DNA from: Hymenobacter sp. BRD67
GTDB taxonomy: Bacteria; Bacteroidota; Bacteroidia; Cytophagales; Hymenobacteraceae
Reading direction: 5' to 3'
Assembly (NCBI RefSeq): GCF_013256425.1
Contig: NZ_CP053904.1
Location: forward strand, 682,001-746,000
DNA: 64,000 nucleotides
Shown here: positions 25,826 through 34,458 of the stretch, one piece after another
How positions within the stretch are numbered: the stretch's first letter is position 1
How the letters are laid out: each line of letters begins with the position of its first letter
Made by a program: the position numbers and the translations under genes
Notes under the pieces: model-generated
Told to the model about the DNA's origin: nothing
Database searches by the model: none
Seen by the model: the letters and a program-made list of their open reading frames with translations, nothing else

Positions 25826-25877
25826 GAAACCCCTGCCGCTATCCGGCGAGCAAAAGTCGGGCAGCAGCAGGGGTTTC
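25826..25877 (-). terminator. Rho-independent terminator after the MBL-fold gene
   Basis: An 11-bp stem (25826-25836 with 25867-25877) with a 30-nt loop is followed on the minus strand by a T-rich run (TTTTTTAG). It lies between the end of the MBL gene and the start of the small secreted-protein gene. Confidence 0.65.
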
Positions 25878-25899
25878 TCCCTAAATTAATTGTTGGCAC

Positions 25900-26829
25900 T
25901 TAGACCCTGGGCTTTTTACGCTTGCGGCGGCCGCCTACCAGTAGCCAGGTAGCGCCGGCCAGCAGCAGGCCGGCGCCCAGGGCAGCCGCTTGCCGGGGCA
26001 GCTTGTCTTCAACAGGCGGTGGCAGGTGCTCGACGCCGCTGGCGTCGGTGCGGGCGGGCTCGTGCAGGTAGCGGCCCTGCGCGGGCAGCTGGTAGTTATT
26101 GGCCAAGTGGCGCAGGCCCGCCGCGGCTTCGGGGCCGGTGATAACCGGGCCGTGGCCGCAGCCAATGGCCGCCGGCTCCAGGTCGGCCAGCGTAGCTGCC
26201 GACTGCCGGCACTGCTGCCAGTTGTAGTTGAAAGGGGCGCCGGCCACGCTGATTTTGGGAATACCCAGCAGCACCGCCGGGATAGACTCGTGGTCGGTCG
26301 TGGCAAAGGCATCGGCCCCGAGCAGGGTACGGTCGGCCAGGCGAAATAAGGCAATCTGACCCGGCGCGTGGCCCGGCACGTGCAGCCAGCGCCACTGCGC
26401 CAGGTGCGGCGGGTGCTCATCGTCGAGGGGCAGGGCCTCAACTACGTCTTCCAGATTGGGCAGCTGCGTCGGAAAAAACCGACTCATAAAGGCCAGCGAG
26501 CCGCCTACGGTAGGGTCGCGCGGCGGATACAGCGCCCGGCCCGTGAGGTAAGGCAGCTCCAGCGGATGCGCGATAACCGGCACCTGCCAGTGCTGCGCCA
26601 GCTCCTTGGCCGAGCCCAGGTGGTCGAGGTGACCGTGGGTAAGTATAATCGCTTCGGGCCGCGAGCCGGGGTAAAACAGCTGGTCGGCCGCCGCGATAAT
26701 CTCTTTCTCCGAGCCGGGCAGGCCGGTATCGAGCAGTACCCACTCGCCGGGCGTGCCGGTTTCGATAAAATATACGTTTACAAAACGTTTGATGCGAAGC
26801 TGGTGCACGCCAGCGGCTACCTGGTCCAT
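25900..26829 (-). CDS. MBL-fold metallo-hydrolase with C-terminal membrane anchor
   Basis: A metallo-beta-lactamase-fold hydrolase of about 309 residues from the preferred ATG at 26829 (MDQVAAGVHQL). A longer in-frame start at 26913 adds no conserved sequence. The dinuclear zinc site is complete: THGHLDHLG (HxHxDH), a His in HVPGHAPGQ, Asp in LLGADAF and a late His in GCGHGPVI. Unusually there is a C-terminal hydrophobic span (about residues 278-300) followed by a Lys/Arg tail, so the enzyme is probably membrane-tethered. The substrate is unknown; homologues hydrolyse lactones, thioesters or phosphodiesters. Confidence 0.88.
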   Translation of the reverse strand: MDQVAAGVHQLRIKRFVNVYFIETGTPGEWVLLDTGLPGSEKEIIAAADQLFYPGSRPEAIILTHGHLDHLGSAKELAQHWQVPVIAHPLELPYLTGRALYPPRDPTVGGSLAFMSRFFPTQLPNLEDVVEALPLDDEHPPHLAQWRWLHVPGHAPGQIALFRLADRTLLGADAFATTDHESIPAVLLGIPKISVAGAPFNYNWQQCRQSAATLADLEPAAIGCGHGPVITGPEAAAGLRHLANNYQLPAQGRYLHEPARTDASGVEHLPPPVEDKLPRQAAALGAGLLLAGATWLLVGGRRKRKKPRV

Positions 26830-26939
26830 AAAAAAGCTGGTAAAAGCAAGGAAATATACCGTACTGCCCTGCCATACGGCTCTGGCCGCAGTAGGGGTGC
26901 GCTTGCCGGCCAAAACTCCAGTACTAACCTGGTAATGCG

Positions 26940-27221
26940 CTATTTAACGGCCCGCGTGCTTACGACGCCACTTTGCTTATCAACCGCAAAGGCTGCGCGG
27001 CTGGGCATGCGGCGGGCCCAATCGGTGCGGGGTACCAATACCTGCCAGTGAGTAGCCACCTCTACCACGCTGGCCGAGTCGGGCACGTAGAGCGCGGCAT
27101 TGGGCTGGCTTTGTAGGTAGTGGCGCACCGCGGCGCGGGCCGCTTCGGCAGTAGGAGCACCCGACGACTGGCAGGCAGCAGCTCCGAGGGCCAGCGCCGC
27201 CAGGAAACAGGTGTTTTTCAT
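26940..27221 (-). CDS. Small lipoprotein, hypothetical
   Basis: This 93-residue protein has a signal peptide and lipobox (ALGAAAC, Cys near residue 17). The short mature domain has a helical half (AEAARAAVRHYLQSQPNAAL) followed by a strand half (VVEVATHWQVLVPR, AFAVDKQSGVV). It resembles small uncharacterised lipoproteins of Cytophagales; no function can be assigned. It lies 110 bases upstream of the MBL gene on the same strand. Confidence 0.65.
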   Translation of the reverse strand: MKNTCFLAALALGAAACQSSGAPTAEAARAAVRHYLQSQPNAALYVPDSASVVEVATHWQVLVPRTDWARRMPSRAAFAVDKQSGVVSTRAVK

Positions 27222-27312
27222 GTCGTAAAGCTAGAAATTGCCCGGCGGTTAGCGCAGCAGTCAGCCAAAAGAGGGGTTGGCTTGTTATAGCCGCATTCCC
27301 TTGCTTTCGCTT

Positions 27313-27933
27313 ATGCTTCCTATACTTTCTGCGCCGGTTGTGAGCCCCGAGCGCCTGGCCGCCGCCTACTCTTACCCAGCTTATCGCCAGCTGCTCGATG
27401 AGCTGTTGGCCGAAGGCAAAACCACCGGCCCCGAGCAGTCGGCCGAGCTGCTGGCCTATGCCCAGCTCAACGTGCAGCGTATGAGCCGCCTCGATAAAAC
27501 CGTGAAGGTGCTACCCGAGCTGGCCACTGCCGTAGCCGCCCTGCGCCAAAACTATAGTTGGCTGATTATTACCGAAGGCTGGTGCGGCGACGCGGCCCAG
27601 ATTGTGCCCGTGCTCGAAGCCGTGGCCCACGCCAGCGCCGGCCACGTGCGCACCGCTTATGTGCTGCGCGACCACAACCTCGACCTCATCGACCGCTACC
27701 TCACGGGCACCAGCCGCTCTATTCCCAAGCTGGTGGTGCTGCACGCCGATACGCTCACCGAAGCCACGCACTGGGGACCGCGCCCGGCTGCCGCTCAAGC
27801 GCTGATAACCAAGCTCAAAGCCGAAGGCATGAGCCACGATGACTTCATTCGGGAACTGCACGCCTGGTATGCCCACGACCATACCCAGGCCATTCAGCGC
27901 GAGCTGCTGGCCCTGGTGCAACAGCTAACGTAG
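27313..27933 (+). CDS. Thioredoxin-family protein with WCGDA active-site variant
   Basis: This 206-residue cytoplasmic protein (no signal peptide; start 27313 chosen at MLPILSAPVV) belongs to the thioredoxin-fold family. The usual CxxC motif is reduced to a single Cys (ITEGWCGDAAQIVPVLE), as in a known Bacteroidota/Firmicutes subfamily. Other fold elements are present, including the cis-Pro (RSIPKLVVLHADT). With one Cys it cannot form the usual intramolecular disulfide; a thiol-transfer or binding role is more likely. Convergent with the GNAT gene. Confidence 0.82.
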   Translation: MLPILSAPVVSPERLAAAYSYPAYRQLLDELLAEGKTTGPEQSAELLAYAQLNVQRMSRLDKTVKVLPELATAVAALRQNYSWLIITEGWCGDAAQIVPVLEAVAHASAGHVRTAYVLRDHNLDLIDRYLTGTSRSIPKLVVLHADTLTEATHWGPRPAAAQALITKLKAEGMSHDDFIRELHAWYAHDHTQAIQRELLALVQQLT

Positions 27934-27956
27934 CCCACTGAGCCGCGTCATAAGTA

Positions 27957-28469
27957 TTAAGAATTATCTATATTCTTCTCCAGTATCAGCAGGGTAAGGG
28001 GTTGGCGGGGGCGGCCAAAGCGCGTGGTAGCCGGAAAAGGCTCGCTGGCTCCGGTGGGCTGGTAGCCGTGGCGCTCGTACCAGGCCAGCAGCTCGGGGCG
28101 GGCGGCCAGCACGCTCATGCGCACCTTGGTGCGCCGCAGCTGCCGGGCGTAGGCATCGGCGGCGGCCAGCAGCTGCCGGCCCAGGCCGTGCGCCTGCGCC
28201 TCGGGCGCTACCGCCAGCAGGCTCAGGTAGAGTACCTCGCCCTGCGCCTCCAGGTACACGCAGCCCGTGGGGATGCCGTCGGTTTCGGCTTTTAAGAACT
28301 GGGCGTGCGGCAGGGCCAGCATTGCCAGCAAGCCGGCTTCGTCGATGCGCGGGCCTTCGAGCAGGTGGCCTTCAGCGGTCCAGCCGCCCTGCTCACTACG
28401 GTAAGCATGATTAATGAGGGCGGTCAGGGCCGGGGCATCGGCTGGGGTGGCAGCATTTATCGTTTCCAT
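27957..28469 (-). CDS. GNAT family N-acetyltransferase
   Basis: A 170-residue acyl-CoA-dependent acetyltransferase. It opens with METINAATPADAPALTALINHAYR and has the acetyl-CoA pyrophosphate-binding motif VAPEAQAHGLGRQLL (Q/RxxGxG/A) near residue 100. The terminal ELLAWYERHGYQPTG is family-typical. I start it at 28469; upstream in-frame codons add nothing conserved. The acceptor substrate is unknown. It is divergent from the SDR gene at 28598 with 128 bases between the starts, which must hold both promoters. Confidence 0.88.
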   Translation of the reverse strand: METINAATPADAPALTALINHAYRSEQGGWTAEGHLLEGPRIDEAGLLAMLALPHAQFLKAETDGIPTGCVYLEAQGEVLYLSLLAVAPEAQAHGLGRQLLAAADAYARQLRRTKVRMSVLAARPELLAWYERHGYQPTGASEPFPATTRFGRPRQPLTLLILEKNIDNS

Positions 28470-28597
28470 AAAGAGGCGGCTGGTGGTGAGTGGCGGCCAA
28501 AAAGAATGAGTACGCGTAACAGTTTTAGCAACGATTAGGTAAACTTTTGCCAAAATTCTTGCTTAATCAGCCAACCCGCACCAAACAACCGCAAAGT

Positions 28598-29341
28598 ATG
28601 AATCTCGCCACTAATACCATCCTCCTTACGGGCGGCGCTACCGGCATTGGGCTGGCCCTGGCCCAGCGCTTTGTGCAGGCGGGCAGCCAGGTTATCATCT
28701 GCGGGCGCCGGCCCGACAAACTGCGCGAGGCCCAGCAGCAGGTACCCGGCCTGCATTTTTACGCCTGCGATGTGGCCGTGGCCGCCGACCGCGTGCAGCT
28801 GGTGCAGCGCGTAGTGGCCGATTTTCCGGGGTTGAATGTGCTCGTCAACAACGCGGGCATCCAAAATCGCTTCCAGCTGGCTGAGCTATCCGCCGACCTG
28901 GCGGCCTGGGAGGCGCAGCGCCAGGAAATTGCCATTAATCTGGAAGCACCCATTCACCTCACCGCCCTGCTTTTGCCGCACCTGCGCCAGCAGCGCGAGC
29001 CGGTGGTTATCAACGTATCGTCGGGCCTGGCGTTTGCTCCGATGGCCGCCGCGCCCATCTACAGCGCCACGAAGGCCGCGCTGCACTCGTTTACGCTCTC
29101 GCTGCGCCGGCAGCTGGCCGATACTGCCATTCGGGTGCTCGAAATAGTGCCGCCCGCCGTCAACACCGACCTGGGCGGAGTAGGCCTGCACACCTGGGCG
29201 GCCCCGGTCGATGAGTTTGCCGACAGCATTGTGGCGCGCCTGGCAGCCGGGGAGGAGGAAGTCGGCTTTGGCACTTCCGAGGCCATCCGGCAGGCGTCGC
29301 GCGCCGAGCTGGATGCCCGCTTCAAGCAAATGAACGGGTAA
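28598..29341 (+). CDS. SDR-family oxidoreductase (DltE-like)
   Basis: A 247-residue classical short-chain dehydrogenase. It has the NAD(P)-binding motif TGGATGIG near residue 12, the structural NNAG motif and the catalytic triad Ser (INVSSGLAF), Tyr and Lys (YSATKAAL). SIVARLAAGEEEVGFGTSEAIRQ near the C-terminus is typical of the DltE-named branch. That name reflects homology; no dlt operon is present here. I chose 28598 because the Rossmann strand begins right after. Substrate unknown. Confidence 0.9.
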   Translation: MNLATNTILLTGGATGIGLALAQRFVQAGSQVIICGRRPDKLREAQQQVPGLHFYACDVAVAADRVQLVQRVVADFPGLNVLVNNAGIQNRFQLAELSADLAAWEAQRQEIAINLEAPIHLTALLLPHLRQQREPVVINVSSGLAFAPMAAAPIYSATKAALHSFTLSLRRQLADTAIRVLEIVPPAVNTDLGGVGLHTWAAPVDEFADSIVARLAAGEEEVGFGTSEAIRQASRAELDARFKQMNG

Positions 29342-29477
29342 CTGCCGGCGGAATAGCACCTTCAGGAGTTCTTTTTTGGGGCTGGCAAAGCGGGTAACCC
29401 TATCTAAACGAAACCGATAGGTAGGGCAAAAAACTGACGTGTAGCTTGCGGTCCCACCAAATCAGCTGCTTCTACTC

Positions 29478-30593
29478 ATGCTTCATAAGCTCGTTTTTCG
29501 CCGTTCGGCGCTGGTGCTGGCCGCCCCGCTGGCCCTGGCCGCCTGCCAAAGCCAGCCTGTCCGGCAAGCCGCCCAGCCGACGGCTGCCACAGCGGCCTCG
29601 GCCGCCACAACTGGCTCAGCTACTGCCAAATACCTGGCTGAGCCACTGATTAGCAGTATCTATACCGCCGACCCGTCGGCCCACGTTTTCAACGGCAGGA
29701 TTTACATCTACCCCTCGCACGACATCGAGTCGGGCATCCCGGAAAATGACAGCGGCGACCATTTTGCCATGCGCGACTACCACGTGCTGTCGATGGACAG
29801 CGTGGGTGGTAAGGTGACGGACCACGGCATGGCGCTTGCTATCAAGGACATTCCCTGGGCCGGCCGCCAGCTGTGGGCCCCCGACGCGGCCGTTAAGAAT
29901 GGCACGTACTTTCTCTACTTTCCGGTGAAGGACAAGCAGGACGTGTTCCGTATCGGGGTCGCCACCAGCCCGTCGCCCACCGGGCCTTTTAAGGCGGCGG
30001 CTACGTCCATCGCAGGCAGCTACAGCATCGACCCCGCCGTGTTTAGCGATGCGGATGGCAAGGCCTATATGTACTTTGGCGGCCTCTGGGGCGGGCAGCT
30101 CCAGCGCTGGGCTACCGGTACCTATAACCCCAAGGCACCCGATAAAAAGCCCGATGGTAACGAGCCGGCGATTGGCCCGCGCGTGGCCCGGCTCAGCGCC
30201 GATATGCAGCATTTTGCCGGCCCGGTGCAGGAGCTGAAAATAGTGGACGAGGCTGGTAAGCCGCTACTGGCGAGCGATACGAAGCGGCGCTTTTTTGAAG
30301 GCGGCTGGCTGCATAAGTACCAGGGCAAGTACTATTTCTCGTACTCGACCGGCGATACGCACCTGCTGGTTTATGCCGTGAGCGACTCGCCCACCGGCAC
30401 CTTCACTTACAAAGGCGTGCTCATGAACCCGGTGCAAGGCTGGACTACCCACCACTCCATCGTGGAAGTGAAAGGCAAATGGTACATCTTCTACCACGAC
30501 ACGGAGCTGAGCAATAAAACCTGGCTGCGCAACGTGAAAGTGACTGAGCTAACGCATAATGCCGACGGCAGCATCGTGACGATTAACCCGTAA
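29478..30593 (+). CDS. Family 43 glycoside hydrolase, lipoprotein
   Basis: This 371-residue exported glycosidase has a lipoprotein signal (LALAAC near residue 23) and an Ala/Thr linker. A five-bladed beta-propeller of the GH43 type follows: TADPSAHVFNGRIYIYPSHD (with the general base Asp), SIDPAVFSDADGKAYMYFGG (second Asp) and FFEGGWLHKYQGKYYFSYS (general acid Glu). These three acidic residues are the GH43 catalytic set. The family acts on xylan, arabinan and related plant polysaccharides; the exact substrate cannot be told. It is probably surface- or periplasm-facing and is followed by a bidirectional terminator. Confidence 0.93.
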   Translation: MLHKLVFRRSALVLAAPLALAACQSQPVRQAAQPTAATAASAATTGSATAKYLAEPLISSIYTADPSAHVFNGRIYIYPSHDIESGIPENDSGDHFAMRDYHVLSMDSVGGKVTDHGMALAIKDIPWAGRQLWAPDAAVKNGTYFLYFPVKDKQDVFRIGVATSPSPTGPFKAAATSIAGSYSIDPAVFSDADGKAYMYFGGLWGGQLQRWATGTYNPKAPDKKPDGNEPAIGPRVARLSADMQHFAGPVQELKIVDEAGKPLLASDTKRRFFEGGWLHKYQGKYYFSYSTGDTHLLVYAVSDSPTGTFTYKGVLMNPVQGWTTHHSIVEVKGKWYIFYHDTELSNKTWLRNVKVTELTHNADGSIVTINP

Positions 30594-30610
30594 GTGCTTA
30601 AAAAACAGCA

Positions 30611-30653
30611 AAAAGAGCGCCAGGCAGTGGATAGTGAAGCCTGACGCTCTTTT
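30611..30653. terminator. Bidirectional terminator between GH43 and pncA
   Basis: A 15-bp stem with one mismatch (30611-30625 with 30639-30653) has an A run before and T run after. It lies between the converging GH43 and pncA genes. Confidence 0.75.
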
Positions 30654-30661
30654 CTGCTGCT

Positions 30662-31273
30662 TTACGCCAGCACCTGGCTGGCCGGCACAAAGCGCACCCC
30701 CTGAGCTAGTAAGTCGGCCTTGGCGGCGGCTACAGACTCGGCGGCGATGCCGCGGGTGGCATCCTCAATAACCAGCACTTCAAACCCTTCGCTACGCGCA
30801 TCCTTGGCCGAAAAGTACACGCAGTAGTCGGTGGCCAGCCCGGCCACCGCTACCTGCGTAATGCCACGGGCGCGGAGGTAGCCGCTCAGGCCGGTGGCAC
30901 GGCGGTGCCCGTTGTCAAAAAAAGCACTGTAGCTATCCAGCTCGGGGTCGGTACCCTTGCGAAAAATAGCTTCCACGCGGTCAAGACTCAGCGCGGGATG
31001 CAGGGCGGCCCCCGGCGAGCCCTGCACGCAGTGGTCGGGCCAGAGGCGCTGCGGCAGTCCCTGCCACTCAATCTCGGCAAAAAGCGCCTGCCCGGGGTGA
31101 GCACTGGCAAAGCTGCGGTGCCCGGCCGGGTGCCAGTCCTGGGTAGCTACTACCAGGTCGAAATGCGGCTGCAAGTCGTTGAGCAGCGGCAAAATAGCAT
31201 CGCCGTCGGGCACTGCCAGCGAGCCGCCTGGTAAAAAATCAAGCTGAATGTCGATGAGCAGCAGGCAAGTCAT
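30662..31273 (-). CDS. pncA: Nicotinamidase / pyrazinamidase
   Basis: Hydrolyses nicotinamide to nicotinate in NAD salvage. The 203-residue protein has the catalytic triad Asp8 (LLIDIQLDFLPGGSL), Lys106 (IFRKGTD) and Cys151 (LATDYCVYF), and metal-binding Asp46, His48 and His52 (TQDWHPAGH). Length and spacing are those of bacterial PncA. It begins 19 nt after the mqo stop on the same strand, so the two genes likely form an operon. Both relate to redox cofactor economy, although this pairing is not one I know as conserved. Confidence 0.96.
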   Translation of the reverse strand: MTCLLLIDIQLDFLPGGSLAVPDGDAILPLLNDLQPHFDLVVATQDWHPAGHRSFASAHPGQALFAEIEWQGLPQRLWPDHCVQGSPGAALHPALSLDRVEAIFRKGTDPELDSYSAFFDNGHRRATGLSGYLRARGITQVAVAGLATDYCVYFSAKDARSEGFEVLVIEDATRGIAAESVAAAKADLLAQGVRFVPASQVLA

Positions 31274-31292
31274 AATCTTTAAAGTCAGTCTG

Positions 31293-32795
31293 TCAGGTAA
31301 GCTTCAGCACCTCGGCCGAGTGCGCCCGCACGGCCGCCGTAAGGGCCGCATTAGCAGCCAGGGGCTGGCCAAACGAGGGCACCAGCCGGTGAAAAGTAGC
31401 CTGCCACTCGGGAGAGGCCGCTTGCTCGGGAAAGCAGCGCTGCACCAGGTCGAGCATGATGCTGACGGCCGTGCTGGCCCCCGGCGAAGCCCCCAGCAGC
31501 GCGGCAATCGAGCCATCGGCAGCGGTAACTACTTCAGTGCCAAATTCTAATACGCCGCCGGCCTTCTTGTCTTTTTTGATGACCTGTACGCGCTGGCCCG
31601 CTACTTCAAGCTGCCAGTCTTCGGGGCGGGCCTCAGGATAATACTCGCGCAGGGCCGCAATGCGCTGCTCGGGCGTTTGTAATACCTGGCCGATAAGGTA
31701 CTTGGTAAGCGGAATATTGCGGGCACCGGCATATAGCAAAGGCCTGATATTGCCCAGCTCAATCGAGCGGAATAAGTCGGCGTACGAGCCTTTCTTCAAA
31801 AACTTGGTGCTGAAGCCGGCGTAAGGACCAAACAGCAGCTCGCGGCGGCCGTTTATCTGGCGGGTATCGAGGTGAGGCACCGACATGGGCGGCGAGCCGA
31901 CGGCGGCCTTGCCGTAAACCTTGGCGTCGTGCCGCGCGATAACATCGGGGCGTGTGCATTTCAGCCACTGCCCGCTCACCGGAAAGCCGCCAAAGCCGCT
32001 GGCCTCGGGTATGCCCGACTTTTCGAGCAGCGTGAGCGAGCCGCCGCCCGCCCCGATAAACACAAACCGCGTGCGCACCTTGCGGCTCTTGCCGGTGGCC
32101 CGGCTGCGCACTTTTACGCGCCACAGCCCATCGGACTTATGTCGGAAATCTTCTATTGCCTGCCCTAGCTCAAACGTGACGCCGGGCTGCTGGCTCAGCT
32201 GGGTGAACAGCGCCCGCGTGAGGGCGCCAAAGTTAACGTCGGTTCCGATGGCCATGCGGGTCGCCGCTATCGGCTGGCTGCGGTCGCGGCCGTCCATCAC
32301 CAGCGGAATCCATTTTTCAATCTGCGCGGGGTCGTCGCTGAACTCCATACCGGCAAACAGGGGCGAGCTCAGCAGCGCGGCGTGGCGCTTGCGCAGGTAC
32401 TCCACGTTCTCAGCTCCCCACACAAAGCTCATGTGCGGAATACTGTGGATGAAAGCTTCGGGGTCGGGCAGCTGACCACCCTGCACAAGGCTGGCCCAGA
32501 GCTGCTTGCTGAGCTCAAACTGCTCGGCAATCTTATCAGCTTTTGAAATGTCGATGCTGCCGTCGGGGCGCTGGGGCGTGTAGTTGAGCTCACAAAAAGC
32601 CGAGTGACCGGTACCGGCGTTGTTCCAGGCATCCGAGCTTTCGGCCGCCACCGCGTCGAGGCGCTCATACACGGCAATCGTCAGGTCAGGGTCCAACTCC
32701 TTGAGCAATATACCCAGCGTGGCGCTCATAATGCCAGCCCCAATGAGCACGATATCGGCAGTAAGGGGTTTGGCAGGAGTAGTTTTTAAGTTCAT
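31293..32795 (-). CDS. mqo: Malate:quinone oxidoreductase
   Basis: An FAD-dependent peripheral membrane enzyme that oxidises malate to oxaloacetate and passes electrons to quinone. The 500-residue protein has the N-terminal FAD motif IVLIGAGIMSATLG, the family signature SSDAWNNAGTGHSAFCELNYTP (split here as SSDAWNNAGTGHSAF), and FVFIGAGGGSLTLLEKSGIPE. The closing region is typical of the Mqo type. Length matches the family. It is the first gene of a likely mqo-pncA operon and is divergent from the BLUF gene; the 125-bp gap holds the promoters. Confidence 0.97.
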   Translation of the reverse strand: MNLKTTPAKPLTADIVLIGAGIMSATLGILLKELDPDLTIAVYERLDAVAAESSDAWNNAGTGHSAFCELNYTPQRPDGSIDISKADKIAEQFELSKQLWASLVQGGQLPDPEAFIHSIPHMSFVWGAENVEYLRKRHAALLSSPLFAGMEFSDDPAQIEKWIPLVMDGRDRSQPIAATRMAIGTDVNFGALTRALFTQLSQQPGVTFELGQAIEDFRHKSDGLWRVKVRSRATGKSRKVRTRFVFIGAGGGSLTLLEKSGIPEASGFGGFPVSGQWLKCTRPDVIARHDAKVYGKAAVGSPPMSVPHLDTRQINGRRELLFGPYAGFSTKFLKKGSYADLFRSIELGNIRPLLYAGARNIPLTKYLIGQVLQTPEQRIAALREYYPEARPEDWQLEVAGQRVQVIKKDKKAGGVLEFGTEVVTAADGSIAALLGASPGASTAVSIMLDLVQRCFPEQAASPEWQATFHRLVPSFGQPLAANAALTAAVRAHSAEVLKLT

Positions 32796-32805
32796 GTAAA
32801 AGAGA

Positions 32806-32829
32806 TTGGCGCAGTGTAGTGTAAATTTG
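32806..32829 (+). promoter_or_regulatory. Promoter of the BLUF gene
   Basis: TAAATTTG (32822-32829) matches the -7 element TAnnTTTG, with TTG (32806-32808) 16 nt upstream as -33. The predicted start near 32836 leaves a leader of about 85 nt before the ATG at 32921. Confidence 0.5.
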
Positions 32830-32920
32830 TACTTGCAGTCAGAATAAATTGTTTTTTTCTTGGTAAGTCATAGAGCAGCAAGGCCTCAGAAATATCCAAA
32901 ACTAAGCCGAGGCATTGAGC

Positions 32921-33361
32921 ATGAATAGTGAACCAGAAGGCTGTTATAGCATTGTCTATGTTAGTACGGCCATTGGCGACTTCCGGGAGGCAGAATTAGT
33001 GCAACTGCTGCGGCGGTCGCGGTGTTTCAATCAAAAGGCAAATATTACGGGCGTACTCATGTACGGTGACGGGCGCTTTATGCAGGTGCTGGAGGGCAGC
33101 GCCGTCGCGGTGCGCCACCTGTATACCCGCATTGCTGCCGACCCGCGCCACGGCCGGCTCGAAAGGCTGGCCGATGGTTTTATGCCCCGGCGCGAGTTCA
33201 CGGGCTGGCACATGAGCTTTGCGCCGCTGCCCAGCGACTACTTTCTGGGCCTGCCTGGCTACCTCACCCCGCCGCAGCTGGTGCAGACCGGAGCCGGCTC
33301 AACCATGCAGCAAGTACTAAGCGAGTTTATGACCGCCAGCTCGCGGCAGCTCGTGCTCTAG
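32921..33361 (+). CDS. BLUF-domain blue-light photoreceptor
   Basis: A 146-residue protein consisting of one BLUF domain (about residues 9-100), which binds FAD and changes hydrogen bonding on blue light, plus a short C-terminal helical tail. The key flavin-network residues are visible: Tyr13 (SIVYVSTA), Asn37 (RCFNQKANITG) and Gln55 (FMQVLEG), with the expected spacing. There is no output domain, so like other short BLUF proteins it must act through a partner. I use the ATG at 32921. It is divergent from mqo. What it controls is not evident. Confidence 0.92.
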   Translation: MNSEPEGCYSIVYVSTAIGDFREAELVQLLRRSRCFNQKANITGVLMYGDGRFMQVLEGSAVAVRHLYTRIAADPRHGRLERLADGFMPRREFTGWHMSFAPLPSDYFLGLPGYLTPPQLVQTGAGSTMQQVLSEFMTASSRQLVL

Positions 33362-34045
33362 CTGCGAAGGGCTATATGTGCCAGGCAACAGGTGCGCTCA
33401 CCGTAAAGCCGCTGGCCTGAAGAGCAGCGATAGCGCGATTTCCAGGTTAGGGTACGTGGCGCTCACCCTGAACCCGGACTTGCAAACCGGGCTAGAAGTT
33501 GCGGATATACCTGCTTTCAGCACGCAGCGGCCGCCTCCAGCATTGTCGTAAAAATCGCAGCCAAGGGGCTTATAACCGGAGGTCGTAAGGCAGAACGCAA
33601 AGCTAAAGCCACCGTACCCGGCCGCCGCTGCTCGAAAAAAGCAGCTATGTAAGCCGCGGCGCACAGGCGCGGGTGCCGCCACCTGGCTCAGCGGCAGCGG
33701 CCAGGAGTGGTGTTTTATCCACGTCGCGTCCGGAAGCCCCTTTGCATGGGTTTTTTTCATCGAAAGGTGCTTCTTATAGCCCCTGGCTACCGGTGGCAGC
33801 GGTTTCCGGGCTTTCCGGATGAGCGTGCCGGTTGCCTAAAAGCGCTTGAATATGTGGTGCTTATGGAAAAATATTGTGCGGTGCCTGGCTCATTAGGCGT
33901 ACGAAGCGGGGGCCATCTACCAAATAGACCGTATCTTTACAGCATTAAAAGGCAAATCGCCACGTGTCAGTACCATTTATGCAGCTTGCTGCATTCATAA
34001 AACAGGTTCGCTGCTGCTTGCTTTCTCACCATTTTTCCTAGCATC
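33362..34045. other. Gene-poor region with cold-shock gene leader
   Basis: No reading frame here resembles a known protein; a 120-codon minus-strand frame (33398-33760) has irregular composition and no recognisable features. Near the right end TATCTTTA (33933-33940) resembles a -7 element. It would give the cold-shock gene an untranslated leader of about 100 nt, as is usual for cold-shock mRNAs. Confidence 0.4.
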
Positions 34046-34237
34046 ATGCAGACAGGAACCGTAAAATTCTTCAACGAAACCAAAGGCTTCGGCTTCATCA
34101 AAGTAGACAGCACCGGCGAGGACGTATTTGTCCACGTAACTGACCTCGTAAACGAAATTCGCGAGAACGACAAAGTGCAGTTTGAAATTGCCCAGGGCAA
34201 AAAAGGCCCGAACGCAGTAAAGGTGTCGCTCGTTTAG
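34046..34237 (+). CDS. Cold-shock protein (CspA family)
   Basis: A 63-residue single cold-shock domain that binds single-stranded RNA and DNA and melts mRNA structure. Both RNP motifs are present: KGFGFIKV (RNP1) and DVFVHVTDL (RNP2). Length is minimal but complete for Bacteroidota. It is preceded by a long leader and followed by a strong terminator, so it is a single-gene unit. Many cold-shock genes are regulated through such leaders. Confidence 0.96.
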   Translation: MQTGTVKFFNETKGFGFIKVDSTGEDVFVHVTDLVNEIRENDKVQFEIAQGKKGPNAVKVSLV

Positions 34238-34254
34238 TTCGACTTTCTTTCGAT

Positions 34255-34292
34255 AAAAAGAGCAGTCTACCACTAGGTAGGCTGCTCTTTTT
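34255..34292 (+). terminator. Rho-independent terminator of the cold-shock gene
   Basis: An 11-bp stem (34255-34265 with 34282-34292), extended inward by the partly complementary TCTACC/GGTAGG, runs into an uninterrupted T tract. Confidence 0.85.
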
Positions 34293-34368
34293 TTGTGGGT
34301 AAGCTGGCAGTGACGGGACAGCTGATTAAGAAGCAGGTTGAGTTAGCCAGAATAGGCAGGACCCACGT

Positions 34369-34458
34369 GTAGAGACGCATTTTTGCGTCTTGGTGTCCGC
34401 GCCGCCCAAAAAATACCGTTCAGGCGTTCAACGCTGAGGCGCAAGGATGCGCCTCTAC
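34369..34458. repeat. REP-like paired hairpins
   Basis: Two small imperfect palindromes (34369-34390 around GACGCATTTTTGCGTC, and 34436-34458 around GAGGCGCAAGGATGCGCCTC) lie in opposite orientation. Their outer GTAGAG/CTCTAC ends are complementary. This is the layout of a paired REP element. The remaining bases to 34740 hold a further inverted repeat around 34500-34580 and no gene. Confidence 0.5.

Noticed and set aside
28598..29341. Teichoic acid alanylation gene dltE
   Set aside because: The name follows homology only; there is no dltABCD context and the host appears to be a diderm Bacteroidota.
33398..33760. 120-codon minus-strand open frame
   Set aside because: Irregular composition, no signal, domain or neighbour context; it probably occurs by chance in GC-rich DNA.
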